A stretch of DNA of 64,000 nucleotides from Bacteroidota bacterium (GCA_023387985.1 JAEWHC010000009.1:1240001-1304000), one strand, 5' to 3'. Shown: positions 35,400-44,545, numbered from the stretch's first letter. Notes: generated by a model not told the origin, from the sequence alone. Translations and numbers: made by a program.

Positions 35400-35520
35400 A
35401 ATTTGGAGATCACAGCGGGTAACCTAATTGAATTCATAACTGCTGATGGTGATTGCAAAGGAAAATAAAACCACAAACCAATCTGGATATTAATTTACCT
35501 CAAACTTATTTACAGTCATA

Positions 35521-35552
35521 AAAACAAACGCCGTTCTGAATAATGAACGGCG
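35521..35552 (-). terminator. Intrinsic terminator of the EF-G paralogue
   Basis: Stem CGCCGTTC/GAACGGCG with an 8-nt loop; on the minus strand it is followed by TTTGTTTTT, 23 nt after the stop. Confidence 0.9.
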
Positions 35553-35575
35553 CTTATTACAATCAAGATGTATAA

Positions 35576-37708
35576 TCAATCTTCGTCTTTTGCCGTTTTT
35601 ACATAGTCCTCATGCAGGGTCTTTTGGATTTCAAAAGGCACATTTGCATAATCGCTGAAGGTAAGCCGGAATTTTGCACGGCCTTGGGTAAGGCTCCTTA
35701 AGGTGGACGAATAATCGCTCATCTCGGAAAGAGGCACTTTAGCCACGATTTTTTGAAAATTGCCTTCCGTATCTATTCCTTCCACTATGCCGCGGCGGGT
35801 TTGCAAATCGCCCATCACTGACCCGGTAAGATCTGCGGGACAAAGGACATCAACCTGGTAAATGGGTTCCAGTATCTGGGGATCCGCTTTGCCGAATGCT
35901 TCTTTGAAGGCTTTCATTCCGGCGAGCTTAAACGAAATATCATTGCTGTCAACCGGATGCATTTTGCCGTCAAATACGCTCACCCGCACATCCCGCACAT
36001 AACTACCCGTAAGCGGACCTTCATACATTTTTTCCATTACGCCTTTAAGAATGCTCGGAATAAAGCGGGCATCAATGGCGCCACCAACGATGCAATTATA
36101 ATATACCAGTTTACCGCCCCAGTCCAGCTCATGCTCTTCACGACCGCGTACTGTAAGGTTTTCGGGATCAGGCATACCATCGTACCATGGTTCAATCCGC
36201 AAATGCACTTCCCCAAACTGGCCGGCACCTCCGCTCTGCTTCTTGTGGCGATGAACGGCTTCGGCTTTTTTACGGATTGTTTCGCGGTAGGCAATCTTGG
36301 GTTTGATGAAATTGACCTCCAACTTATGGTTGTTTTCCAGTTTCCATTTAATTACCTGCAAATGCAATTCACCCTGGCAATGGATGAGTGTTTGCTTCAG
36401 TTCAGCAGAAACTTCTACCTTGATGGTCGCGTCTTCTTCCTGTAAGGCGTGCAGCGCCTGGCTCAATTTTTCTTCCTCTCCTTTGGCTGCCGGTTCAATG
36501 GCCATCGTGAGGTTATTGCCCGGAAATGAAATGGGTTCCAGTTCAAGGTCATAACCTTTTTCACTAAGGGTATTGTTTACATGTGTATTTTTCAACTTCA
36601 GGGATGCTCCAATATCCCCTGCCGCCAGCGCATTCACCTGTAGGCGGTTGTGCCCTTCCAATACCAGCAACTGGTTGAACTTTTCATAGGTTCCTGTTGA
36701 ATCATTCACCAGTTCGGTGCCATTTTTAAGGGTGCCGCTGTAAACCTTAAACAGGCTCAGTTCTCCCACGTGCGGTTCGGTTATGGTTTTAAATACAAAG
36801 ATGCTGACGGGACCCTTGGGATCACAAACCAGCTCTTTACCGCTTTTGGTGATCTGCGGAGGCATTTCGTTGGCACTCGGGCAAACATTGTCAATGAAGC
36901 CAAGAACACGTCCGCTTCCCATATTTCTTTCTGCGCTTGCGCAAAAAACAGGGAATATTTCGTGTTTGATCATTGCGGCTTTTAAACCCTGGCGCATGTC
37001 ATCCTCGTTGAGCTCTCCCTGTTCAAAATATTTCTCCATAAGTCCTTCATCATTACTGGCAATGGCTTCAACGAGTTCCTGGTGCAACTGCTTTGCTTTT
37101 TCGACTTCTTCTTCAGGTATGGGTTTTTTCTCCGGCTTACCACCCGCCTCAGGAAAATCGTACATAACCATATTCAGTACGTCGATGATCTGGTGAAATC
37201 CCGGACCGGTTTCCAGGGGATATTGAACCATGACCACATTGCTGCCAAAGCTGGAACGGGCCTCATCAAAAGTGCGCTGGAAATCTGCATTTTCGTGATC
37301 TGCTTTATTGATCACAAAAAGGGTTGGCGTCTTGAATTTATTGGTGTATTCCCAAATGATGTCGGTACCCACTTCAACACCGGCAGTGGCATTGAGAAGC
37401 ATAACCCCGGTATCAGCAACCCGGAGGGCACTTACCACTTCACCGGAGAAATCATCATAGCCGGGTGTATCCAGGATATTGATTTTATAACCTCTCCACT
37501 CTGTTTTGATGAGTGAAGTAACCACGCTGTTCCCTCTTTCTTTTTCAAGCGGGGTATAATCGCTTACTGTGGTGCCGTCAGATACGCTTCCACGGCGGCT
37601 GATCTGCCCCGCTTCAAACAGCATACATTCAGCAAAAGTTGTTTTTCCGCTGCCGGCATGGCCAAGCAGCGCAACGTTTTTTACGTGATCGGAATCGAAA
37701 TTTGCCAT
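35576..37708 (-). CDS. Elongation factor G paralogue (EF-G-2-like translational GTPase)
   Basis: A 710-aa five-domain EF-G-like protein. The P-loop GHAGSGKT is at 16-23, G3 DTPGYDDF at 80-87 and G4 NKAD near 136-139. Two deviations stand out: Y84 replaces the catalytic His of DTPGH, and switch I reads EKERGNSVV (55-63) instead of ERERGITI. Both mark the EF-G-2-like paralogue found beside canonical fusA in many bacteria, whose ribosomal role is unclear. No str-operon genes (rpsL, rpsG, tuf) adjoin it, in line with a paralogue. Confidence 0.88.
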   Translation of the reverse strand: MANFDSDHVKNVALLGHAGSGKTTFAECMLFEAGQISRRGSVSDGTTVSDYTPLEKERGNSVVTSLIKTEWRGYKINILDTPGYDDFSGEVVSALRVADTGVMLLNATAGVEVGTDIIWEYTNKFKTPTLFVINKADHENADFQRTFDEARSSFGSNVVMVQYPLETGPGFHQIIDVLNMVMYDFPEAGGKPEKKPIPEEEVEKAKQLHQELVEAIASNDEGLMEKYFEQGELNEDDMRQGLKAAMIKHEIFPVFCASAERNMGSGRVLGFIDNVCPSANEMPPQITKSGKELVCDPKGPVSIFVFKTITEPHVGELSLFKVYSGTLKNGTELVNDSTGTYEKFNQLLVLEGHNRLQVNALAAGDIGASLKLKNTHVNNTLSEKGYDLELEPISFPGNNLTMAIEPAAKGEEEKLSQALHALQEEDATIKVEVSAELKQTLIHCQGELHLQVIKWKLENNHKLEVNFIKPKIAYRETIRKKAEAVHRHKKQSGGAGQFGEVHLRIEPWYDGMPDPENLTVRGREEHELDWGGKLVYYNCIVGGAIDARFIPSILKGVMEKMYEGPLTGSYVRDVRVSVFDGKMHPVDSNDISFKLAGMKAFKEAFGKADPQILEPIYQVDVLCPADLTGSVMGDLQTRRGIVEGIDTEGNFQKIVAKVPLSEMSDYSSTLRSLTQGRAKFRLTFSDYANVPFEIQKTLHEDYVKTAKDED

Positions 37709-37858
37709 ATAGCAAGTTGTATTTTAAAGTTTCAAAAAATAAAGTTGAATGATTCCCCATCTCCGCAGGAAAAAGCAAAAAAATATTATGCGGTTTTTCC
37801 ATCGGAAATTATTGGTTTCTTGTAATCGTTTTTCATTGCAGAAAAGCGGCAAAAAACA

Positions 37859-38224
37859 TTATGCTCTTGCAGCACCAACAAACTGGTAAAACTCTTCGTT
37901 CAGTTTTCTGATGTCGTTTAATAAAGTTTTGAATTTATCCTCCAGGGTAAGGTGAGGAACACGGTGACCGAAATGTGGGTATTTTTCCATTTCTGCTACA
38001 TGATGCTTGATCTCATACTTGATATCGTGCAGGTTGATCAGGCTGATGTGAAACTGGTTTTGGTAATGATCTACCTGTCGAAGGAAATCCTGGTCGGTTT
38101 TCCCTTCCACAGCTGGTACGAGTTCATTTTGAAGTCCATGCACAATTTCTCTGGCATCACGAAGTTGTTGGCGCCATTGGATGCATTCATCCAATAGTGC
38201 CTTAGTGTCCTCTGGATTTACCAT
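37859..38224 (-). CDS. Conserved helical protein of unknown function
   Basis: A 121-aa protein without signal peptide or cysteines. It is predicted by eye to be nearly all alpha-helical, with heptad-like Leu/Ile spacing at residues 8-30, 40-75 and 92-117 and a His-rich centre (HDIKYEIKHHVAEM). I recognise no named domain; it may be a family restricted to related genera. Monocistronic. Confidence 0.62.
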   Translation of the reverse strand: MVNPEDTKALLDECIQWRQQLRDAREIVHGLQNELVPAVEGKTDQDFLRQVDHYQNQFHISLINLHDIKYEIKHHVAEMEKYPHFGHRVPHLTLEDKFKTLLNDIRKLNEEFYQFVGAARA

Positions 38225-38333
38225 GATTCTTAATTTTTTAGGTTATGAATTAAAATTCTCTCATATGGGTTTTGAAAATAAACATTTTTTTTAACCCGAC
38301 GTCCAAATTTCCAAAATACCTTTAATAAGCACT

Positions 38334-39512
38334 ATGAGATATATCATCTATCTAAAAAATATAAGGAGTCTTTTTTATAAGCTTTCCGGAGCCTTTTTCC
38401 TGGTCTTTGGGTGCTTTGCCACAGTTTTTTCCCAGTATTCCGACAGTACGTACATCCGGCGGATGGCTGATTCCCTTACGGCTTCCCATTTCTACGGTCG
38501 GGGTTATGTTGAGGACGGAATGGGCAAAGCCGCCACTTTTCTGCAAAAACAACTGCACGAAATTGGCTTGCAAGTGCAGGAACAACATTTTGGATTTCCG
38601 GTGAACCGGTTCCCGGGCAAAATGCAGGTGAGCATCAATGGGCAAAGACTGCGGCCAGGATTGGATTTTCTCGTGAAACCGGATTCAAAGGGTGTAAAGG
38701 GCAAATTCCAGTTAAAAGCTATTGATTCATCGAATTTCTGGGCGAGAGGTTTAGAGGTCGAACTGGTTGAAAAACTTACCTGGGGTGTTGCCCTCACCCA
38801 ATCCGCAACCACTTCGATACAGGTATTAAAAACCAAGATTGCGCAACTGCCGGAAACAGCCGAAATTGACATTGAGGCGGAACAGGTTCCCCTTTTCGAA
38901 GCACGGAATGTGATAGGGGTTGTGCCCGGCACCCTGCAGCCCGATTCATTTTTGGTGATCACCGCGCACTATGATCACTTGGGAAAAATGGGCGATGAAA
39001 CTGTTTTTTACGGGGCGAACGACAACGCAAGTGGTACGGCCATGGCCCTTGCCCTTGCAAAAAGGATAAAGGAAGAACCTTTGCCTTACACTGTAGTTTT
39101 CCTGTTTTTTGCTGGCGAGGAAGCCGGCATTCTTGGCTCAGCGTTTTTTGTGGACCAGGGATCAATGGACCTGGAAAAGGTTCGCTTTTTGCTCAACCTC
39201 GACCTGATGGGTAACGGCGAAGAAGGGGTTACGGTTGTAAATGCCACTGAATTTCCCCGGGAATTTGAAATGCTCCGGGAGATCAACAGATCGGGTCAAT
39301 ATCTTGTTGCCATCAATCCCCGCGGGAAAGCGGCAAACAGCGATCATCACTGGTTTACCGAAGCCGGGGTGCCGTCATTTTTTATCTATACGCTGGGTGA
39401 GCGAAAAGCCTACCATGATGTCGATGATGTCTTAAATACCCTCCCGTTATACGAAGCTGGCGATATCGTCGAAATGGTGCTGACTTTCTTCAGGCAGCTT
39501 TCCGGAGAATGA
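38334..39512 (+). CDS. Secreted M28-family zinc aminopeptidase
   Basis: A 392-aa peptidase with a long N-terminal region ending in a signal sequence (about residues 14-34, FSQ). The two-zinc site is complete: H212 (AHYDH), D230 (GANDNASG), E262/E263 (AGEEAG), an Asp in NLDLMG and a His in SDHHWF. Residues 35-200 precede the catalytic domain and contain no obvious PA domain. It would release N-terminal amino acids in the periplasm or outside. A TACCTTTA near-match to the -7 box lies about 10 nt before the ATG. Confidence 0.9.
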   Translation: MRYIIYLKNIRSLFYKLSGAFFLVFGCFATVFSQYSDSTYIRRMADSLTASHFYGRGYVEDGMGKAATFLQKQLHEIGLQVQEQHFGFPVNRFPGKMQVSINGQRLRPGLDFLVKPDSKGVKGKFQLKAIDSSNFWARGLEVELVEKLTWGVALTQSATTSIQVLKTKIAQLPETAEIDIEAEQVPLFEARNVIGVVPGTLQPDSFLVITAHYDHLGKMGDETVFYGANDNASGTAMALALAKRIKEEPLPYTVVFLFFAGEEAGILGSAFFVDQGSMDLEKVRFLLNLDLMGNGEEGVTVVNATEFPREFEMLREINRSGQYLVAINPRGKAANSDHHWFTEAGVPSFFIYTLGERKAYHDVDDVLNTLPLYEAGDIVEMVLTFFRQLSGE

Positions 39513-39558
39513 GCGGCAACCGCACCCCCGGCAATTGCCGGAAAAAAGGAATATTGAG

Positions 39559-40332
39559 TTATTTATCCAGTAAATTGGAAAGATGGTGTTTGCCCCGGAG
39601 CATAAACTCTTTGCTTTGTTCAATGGCATGCATAACCTGTTCGAGAATATCCTCCACAGGATCTTCATAATTGATGTCAAGAGGTTCTTTAAACCGGATA
39701 GTCAGGTCAATTCCTTTTTTCTTGAACAACAAACCTTTTTTGTCGAAAGCCCGCCAGAATCCGTTGATGACAATGGGCACCACAACCGGTTTATTGTGCT
39801 TAATAATGTGGGCTGTTCCCTTACGGCCAGGGGCGAAAGGCTTGGTGGTTCCCTGCGGAAAAGTAATCACCCAATTCTTCTTCAATGCATTAAGAATATT
39901 CTCCACATCGCGGTCATCTTTGTCACGGTTGATCTCTTCGCCGTCTTTACGCCAGGTTCTTTTAATGTTTACCGCTCCTGCCAATGAAAAAATCCGAGTG
40001 AGAAAATTGCTTTTCATGGTTTCTTCAGCGGCAATAAATTTCACTTTTGTGTAAGGCCAAAGCAGGTAATAGGGCAGACCAAGTTTATTTTTTTTGCCCC
40101 AGAGGTTTGCGCAAAAAATATGGAGAAAAGAAATGACATCTGCGAAATAGGTCTGGTGATTGCTTACAAACAATACATTTTCCCGGGGCAGGTCATCAAG
40201 ATATTCCATCCCGCTTATGCGCGTTTTATTCACCATATTCAATCCCGGCCATGTGGCAAGGCCCACAAGGGCATAAACCGGACCTTTGACCAGTTTGGTT
40301 TCCGTGATTTTTGAAAGTCGGGTGGGCAACAC
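39559..40332 (-). CDS. PlsC-like 1-acylglycerol-3-phosphate acyltransferase
   Basis: A 257-aa acyltransferase of phospholipid synthesis. Motif I reads SNHQTYFAD (57-65), where H59 and D65 are separated by five residues rather than the canonical four. Motif III is FPQGTTKPF, and VPIVINGFWRAF supplies motif IV. The start is GTG at 40332, since no ATG precedes the conserved region. Acceptor could be lysophosphatidate or another lipid such as an ornithine lipid. Divergent from the HAD phosphatase gene. Confidence 0.83.
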   Translation of the reverse strand: MLPTRLSKITETKLVKGPVYALVGLATWPGLNMVNKTRISGMEYLDDLPRENVLFVSNHQTYFADVISFLHIFCANLWGKKNKLGLPYYLLWPYTKVKFIAAEETMKSNFLTRIFSLAGAVNIKRTWRKDGEEINRDKDDRDVENILNALKKNWVITFPQGTTKPFAPGRKGTAHIIKHNKPVVVPIVINGFWRAFDKKGLLFKKKGIDLTIRFKEPLDINYEDPVEDILEQVMHAIEQSKEFMLRGKHHLSNLLDK

Positions 40333-40362
40333 TTACTAATTTAGAGCTAAATAAACTCCTTT

Positions 40363-40394
40363 TTTGTAATTCGACGAATTAATTTGTCTTTTTG
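40363..40394 (+). promoter_or_regulatory. Promoter with embedded palindromic operator for the HAD gene
   Basis: TTTG (40363-40366), 20-nt spacer, TCTTTTTG (40387-40394, seven of eight matches to TAnnTTTG). The spacer begins with the perfect palindrome TAATTCG-A-CGAATTA (40367-40381), which occupies the space between the -33 and -7 elements. The layout suggests a repressor site. Confidence 0.55.
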
Positions 40395-40421
40395 CAACCA
40401 TTACCAAATTCTTGTGATTAA

Positions 40422-41081
40422 ATGGATACATTGATAATGGATATGGATGGGGTGCTCATCGATTCGGAACCGCTTTGGGAACGAGCTGGAAAGATTGGCC
40501 TGCTTCAACATGGTATTGAGATCAGCCACGAACAATATTATGAAACAATCGGAATGCGGACCAGGGAATGGCTTGAACATTGGTACCGGGTATTTAATAT
40601 AGAAAACCCTGACGTGGCCAGGGATGAAGATCTGATCGTTGAAGCGATCATTGATCTTGTGCGCAAAGAAGGTTTGATTATGCCTGGAGTAAGAGAATTT
40701 TTGCAGCGTGCAAAGGATATGGGCCTCAAAATTGGCCTCGCTACCTCTTCACCTCTTTCTCTTGCAGACGTTGTAGTTAATATATTGGATCTTGATCCTT
40801 TTTTTGATACGGTCATGAGTGGCGCACAACTGAATTTAGGAAAACCCCATCCCCAGGTATATATTGATTGCGCCCGGCAGTTGAACAGCGATCCGGTCAG
40901 TTGCGCCTGTGTTGAAGATTCATTCAACGGCATGATTGCTGCAAAAGCTGCAAAAATGAAATGCCTTGTTGTACCTGCCCCAATGCACTTTGAACGGAAG
41001 GAGTGGGGAGCTGCTGATTTTGTGGCCAGAAGTCTAACCAATGTTCCGGAAGCATTTTTCGGGATGTTTAAATCAAGGTAA
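40422..41081 (+). CDS. HAD-superfamily sugar-phosphate phosphatase (HxpB / phosphoglucomutase-like)
   Basis: A 219-aa subfamily IA HAD enzyme. The nucleophile motif MDMDGVLIDSEP (residues 6-17) has D7 and D9, the cap helix follows, ATSSPL is motif II, GKPHPQVY holds the Lys and EDSFNGMIAAKAA is motif IV. The opening DSEPLWERA resembles hexitol phosphatase B and 2-deoxyglucose-6-phosphatase. It would hydrolyse a hexose, hexitol or deoxysugar phosphate. The palindromic operator upstream suggests induction by a sugar or phosphorylated metabolite. Confidence 0.85.
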   Translation: MDTLIMDMDGVLIDSEPLWERAGKIGLLQHGIEISHEQYYETIGMRTREWLEHWYRVFNIENPDVARDEDLIVEAIIDLVRKEGLIMPGVREFLQRAKDMGLKIGLATSSPLSLADVVVNILDLDPFFDTVMSGAQLNLGKPHPQVYIDCARQLNSDPVSCACVEDSFNGMIAAKAAKMKCLVVPAPMHFERKEWGAADFVARSLTNVPEAFFGMFKSR

Positions 41082-41128
41082 AATAATAGAACTGAATACG
41101 TCCTGGTCAGGCTTTTTTAAGGATAGCT

Positions 41129-41154
41129 AAAAAAAGGGCTGCCATTGGCAGCCC
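41129..41154 (-). terminator. Intrinsic terminator of rpsA
   Basis: Stem GGGCTGCC/GGCAGCCC with a 3-nt loop, followed on the minus strand by seven T residues; it lies 25 nt after the rpsA stop. Confidence 0.92.
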
Positions 41155-41178
41155 TGATTATTTAGTTCTGGAGGCAGA

Positions 41179-43305
41179 TTATTGTTCGGCGTTTCCTTCG
41201 CCTTCCTGCAGCTTTTTCTTCAGATCGGCCAATACGCCCAGATCACCCAAAGTGGCTTTTTCTACCTTACTTTGAATGCCTTTTACGGCTTTCTTGGTTT
41301 TCTCGTGTTCTGCGGCTTTTTCACGCTTTTCAGCAGCTACTTCTTCCTGCTTGGCTCTTTCCCAGATACGGGCATGGCTCAACACGATACGTTTTTCATT
41401 GCGATCAAATTCAATCACCATAAATTGGGCCCTTTCGTCATTGCTGATATTGGTCCCGTCTTCTTTGCCCAGGTGACGGCTGGGGGCAAATCCTTCAAGA
41501 CCATAAGGCAAGCTTACAACAGCACCTTTATCATCTTTTTTAATTACGGTACCCTCATGCAATGAACCAACCGGGAAGGTGTCCGACAAGGTATTCCAGG
41601 GATCTTCTTCCAGTTGCTTATGCCCAAGCTGAAGTTTACGACCATCTTTGTCAATGTTTAAAATAATCACATCGATGTCCTCACTTACTTTGGTGAATTC
41701 GCTCGGATGATTGAGGCGTTTCAGCCAGCTCAAATCGCTGATATGGATCATACCGCCAATTCCTGGTTCAAGTTCAACAAAAACACCATAAGGCGTAATG
41801 TTCATCACTTTACCGCTGTGCTTGCTATCCACAGGGTATTTGTCTTCAATAATATTCCATGGATCTTCAGTCAGTTGCTTGATGCTGAGGCTCATTTTGC
41901 GGGATTCCTTATCCAGGGTAACCACTTTAGCCTCGTGTTCATCATTTAACCGGAAGAATTCTTTTGCATTTACCGGTGTATTGGCCCAGGTGATTTCACT
42001 TACGTGAACGAGACCTTCCACTCCCGGCTGAATTTCAAGGAATGCGCCATAGTCTTCAATATTTACTACTTTTCCTTTTACGATCTGTCCTTCCTGGATG
42101 CCATCAGGCAACACATCCCACGGATGCGGTGTAAGTTGTTTGAGGCCGAGGCTGATTCTTTTCTTGTCGTCGTCGAAATCCAATACAACCACATTAAGCT
42201 TTTGGTCCATTTCCAGCACTTCCGAAGGATGATTTATGCGGCCCCAGCTGATATCTGTGATGTACAGCAAACCGTCGAGTCCGCCAAGGTCCATAAATGC
42301 ACCAAAGTCGGTGATGTTCTTAATGGTTCCTTCAAGAATCTGGCCTTTTTCAAGTTTGGCAATGATCTCAGCACGCTGGGCTTCAATATCGCTTTCGATA
42401 AGTGCTTTGTGACTGACAACCGCGTTCTTGATGGTTTCATTAACCTTAACCACTTTGAATTCCATGGTTTTGCCAACAAACTGGTCGTAGTCGGTAACAG
42501 GCTTAACGTCGATCTGTGATCCGGGCAGGAAGGTTTCCATACCAAATACATCCACGATGAGGCCACCTTTCGTTTTACTGGTAACAGTACCTGTAACAAT
42601 CTCGCCATTTTTATGGGCGTCCACAATGCGTTCCCAGGCACGGCTTATGCGGGCCTGACGACGGCTTAGGTTCAGATGACCCTGGCGATCTTCAATCTCC
42701 ACTACCATCACTTCAACATCATCGCCAACGGTCACGGGAGCGTCGCGGAATTCGTTTAGGCTCACCAAACCATCACTTTTGAAACCGATATTGATTACGG
42801 CATCGGTTTTGGTCATGGCCACCACTGTACCGTTTACCAGTTCACCATCATTAAAAGTGCGGAAAGTCGCATCGTAAACGCGGTCGTATTTTTCGCGTTC
42901 CTGATCATTGTACACACTTACATTACGCTTGTCAACTGACCAGTCGAAATCATCATGTGCGGTTTCAACCACCTGCTCTTCTGCCTGCGCGGCTTCAACC
43001 TGCGGACTGGTAGCCTGAACTTCCAAAGTCTCGGGTTGTTCCACCTCCTGGGGTTCTTCTGCTACCAGGGTTTCTTCCGCTGCAGGAGCCTCTTGTGCAG
43101 CAGGCTCAACTGATTCCGTGGTCTCCGCGGCAGGCGCTTCGGTTTCAGGGGTGGTTTCGTTTGTTGATTCTGGATTGATTTCTGCGTTGGCAGGTTCAAC
43201 CGCCTCGGTGTTGTTTGATGACGCAGCAGGGTCGGTCTTTGGAGTTTCCTCCGCAGCGGCACCCTCACCGGCTTCTGCGTTTAGTTGTTTCAGAAAATAA
43301 TTCAT
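41179..43305 (-). CDS. rpsA: 30S ribosomal protein S1
   Basis: A 708-aa protein with six S1 OB-fold domains, each opening with a G-x-V/I-x-G-x-V pattern and ending near the SDISW/VSEITW-type block. They span residues about 155 to 650. It binds mRNA and brings it to the 30S subunit. An unusual N-terminal extension of about 110 residues (14-118) is low-complexity and strongly acidic, rich in Glu, Ala, Pro and Thr, with no S1 fold. A TAATTTTG box 31 nt upstream and a CGGGCTTTTAT leader precede the start. Confidence 0.95.
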   Translation of the reverse strand: MNYFLKQLNAEAGEGAAAEETPKTDPAASSNNTEAVEPANAEINPESTNETTPETEAPAAETTESVEPAAQEAPAAEETLVAEEPQEVEQPETLEVQATSPQVEAAQAEEQVVETAHDDFDWSVDKRNVSVYNDQEREKYDRVYDATFRTFNDGELVNGTVVAMTKTDAVINIGFKSDGLVSLNEFRDAPVTVGDDVEVMVVEIEDRQGHLNLSRRQARISRAWERIVDAHKNGEIVTGTVTSKTKGGLIVDVFGMETFLPGSQIDVKPVTDYDQFVGKTMEFKVVKVNETIKNAVVSHKALIESDIEAQRAEIIAKLEKGQILEGTIKNITDFGAFMDLGGLDGLLYITDISWGRINHPSEVLEMDQKLNVVVLDFDDDKKRISLGLKQLTPHPWDVLPDGIQEGQIVKGKVVNIEDYGAFLEIQPGVEGLVHVSEITWANTPVNAKEFFRLNDEHEAKVVTLDKESRKMSLSIKQLTEDPWNIIEDKYPVDSKHSGKVMNITPYGVFVELEPGIGGMIHISDLSWLKRLNHPSEFTKVSEDIDVIILNIDKDGRKLQLGHKQLEEDPWNTLSDTFPVGSLHEGTVIKKDDKGAVVSLPYGLEGFAPSRHLGKEDGTNISNDERAQFMVIEFDRNEKRIVLSHARIWERAKQEEVAAEKREKAAEHEKTKKAVKGIQSKVEKATLGDLGVLADLKKKLQEGEGNAEQ

Positions 43306-43344
43306 GATAAAAGCCCGTTGTTTTATTTCGGGGGTGCAAAATTA
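43306..43344 (-). promoter_or_regulatory. rpsA promoter (-7 element TAATTTTG) and leader hairpin
   Basis: The exact TAnnTTTG match occupies 43337-43344. On the minus strand it is followed by CCCG (43332-43329), an A-rich 11-nt loop, CGGG (43317-43314) and CTTTTATC before the ATG. The CGGGCTTTTAT string is identical to that before DUF6702. It may be a leader for S1 autoregulation or the terminator of lptF/G. Confidence 0.5.
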
Positions 43345-43398
43345 AGCAGAACGGCTTATAATATGGTGGTTTTTGAAAATATTTGGGAGTTATACCCG

Positions 43399-44496
43399 TT
43401 ATTTTGGAGCAATGCGGAACAGATATATGGTTACAAACAGGAAAATGATGTTGGGAGTCCAGGCCGCAAGAATGGGGGGGAAGCTGCCTTTCGTACTGAA
43501 AATGGTACTGAAACGGTCTGTCAGAATAAACAAGGCAGCAAGTACAATACCTATGGCGAGGTGAAAACCGCTGCCGCCGCGTACTTTTCTGCTGCTAACC
43601 GCCACGCCCATCATGGTGAGCAAGATCAGGCTAATCGGCGTGGCTGTGCGGCGATGTAGTTCAACGATAAGCTCATTGATATTTTCTGCGCCGCGCAACC
43701 GCTCATTTCGGATGAATTCAGCAAGCTCTGGAGTTTTTAATACATCCTTGGTGTATTGTCCTTTTTTGAATTCAGACGGTTTGAAGTTGAGTAGTATGAT
43801 CGTGTCTTTGGCTATCCACACTTTTTCAGTTACCGAATCGATGGTCCGAATGATCGCGTTCTCAGCTTTCCATTTGTTTACGGAAGTGTCAAAAATCAGC
43901 TGGTCGGCGCGCAAATTCATCAAAACTTTATTGTCCACAATTTCCTGAAATAAAAAATTGGAACCCCGCTTGGTAGCAGTATCAAAGTAGCTTACCTGGC
44001 CATAATGTGTGCTGTCGTTGCGGAAATAGATAGTACCTGCACGGTACTGATTGCTGAAGTTGGCGGATGAAATATAGCGTTCTTCAAACTGGCTGAATTT
44101 ACGGTTGGCTACGGGGGTCACGAAACTGAAAGCAAGCCACAAAACAACAGCAAAAAAAATGGCGCCCACCCAGTAAGGTCTTAAAAAACGGTAGAAGGAA
44201 GTGCCACTGGCAATGATGGCAATGATCTCCGAACGGCCGGCCATTTTGGAAGTGAAAAATATCACACTGATGAAAATGAAAAGGGGAAAAAGCATAGTCA
44301 TCATGCGGGGCACAAATCCTGCATAATACTGTGTTACGATTTGCCAGAAACTTAGTCCGCTTTTTACAAAATCATCTGACTTTTCACTGATGTCGATAAC
44401 AATCGTGATGAAGGTGAGCAATAGGATGGCAAACGTGAAGGTGAGTACGTATTTCTTCAGGATATACCAGTCCAGTATGGTGAAAAGGCGTTTCAA
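43399..44496 (-). CDS. LptF/LptG-family lipopolysaccharide export permease
   Basis: A 365-aa inner-membrane permease of the LptBFG ABC exporter that passes LPS to LptC. It has three N-terminal transmembrane helices (about 15-35, 55-80, 100-125), a periplasmic beta-jellyroll domain (about 130-265) and three C-terminal helices (about 280-360). LDWYILKKYVLTF and MAGRSEIIAIIASG are family blocks. No ATG is available; the start is TTG at 44496. Whether this is LptF or LptG cannot be decided. The upstream gene is the DoxX-like protein; rpsA follows. Confidence 0.88.
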   Translation of the reverse strand: MKRLFTILDWYILKKYVLTFTFAILLLTFITIVIDISEKSDDFVKSGLSFWQIVTQYYAGFVPRMMTMLFPLFIFISVIFFTSKMAGRSEIIAIIASGTSFYRFLRPYWVGAIFFAVVLWLAFSFVTPVANRKFSQFEERYISSANFSNQYRAGTIYFRNDSTHYGQVSYFDTATKRGSNFLFQEIVDNKVLMNLRADQLIFDTSVNKWKAENAIIRTIDSVTEKVWIAKDTIILLNFKPSEFKKGQYTKDVLKTPELAEFIRNERLRGAENINELIVELHRRTATPISLILLTMMGVAVSSRKVRGGSGFHLAIGIVLAALFILTDRFSTIFSTKGSFPPILAAWTPNIIFLFVTIYLFRIAPK

Positions 44497-44545
44497 TTTA
44501 TCGGTTTGCCGTTTTGTTCAATTATTGGGTTAGGTTTTTGAAATG

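Noticed and set aside
39528..39541. 14-bp palindrome CCGGCAATTGCCGG between convergent genes
   Set aside because: No T-run follows on either strand and no promoter lies near; it could be chance in a short GC-rich stretch.
42004..42519. 171-codon open frame opposite rpsA
   Set aside because: Shadow of the S1 repeats on the other strand.
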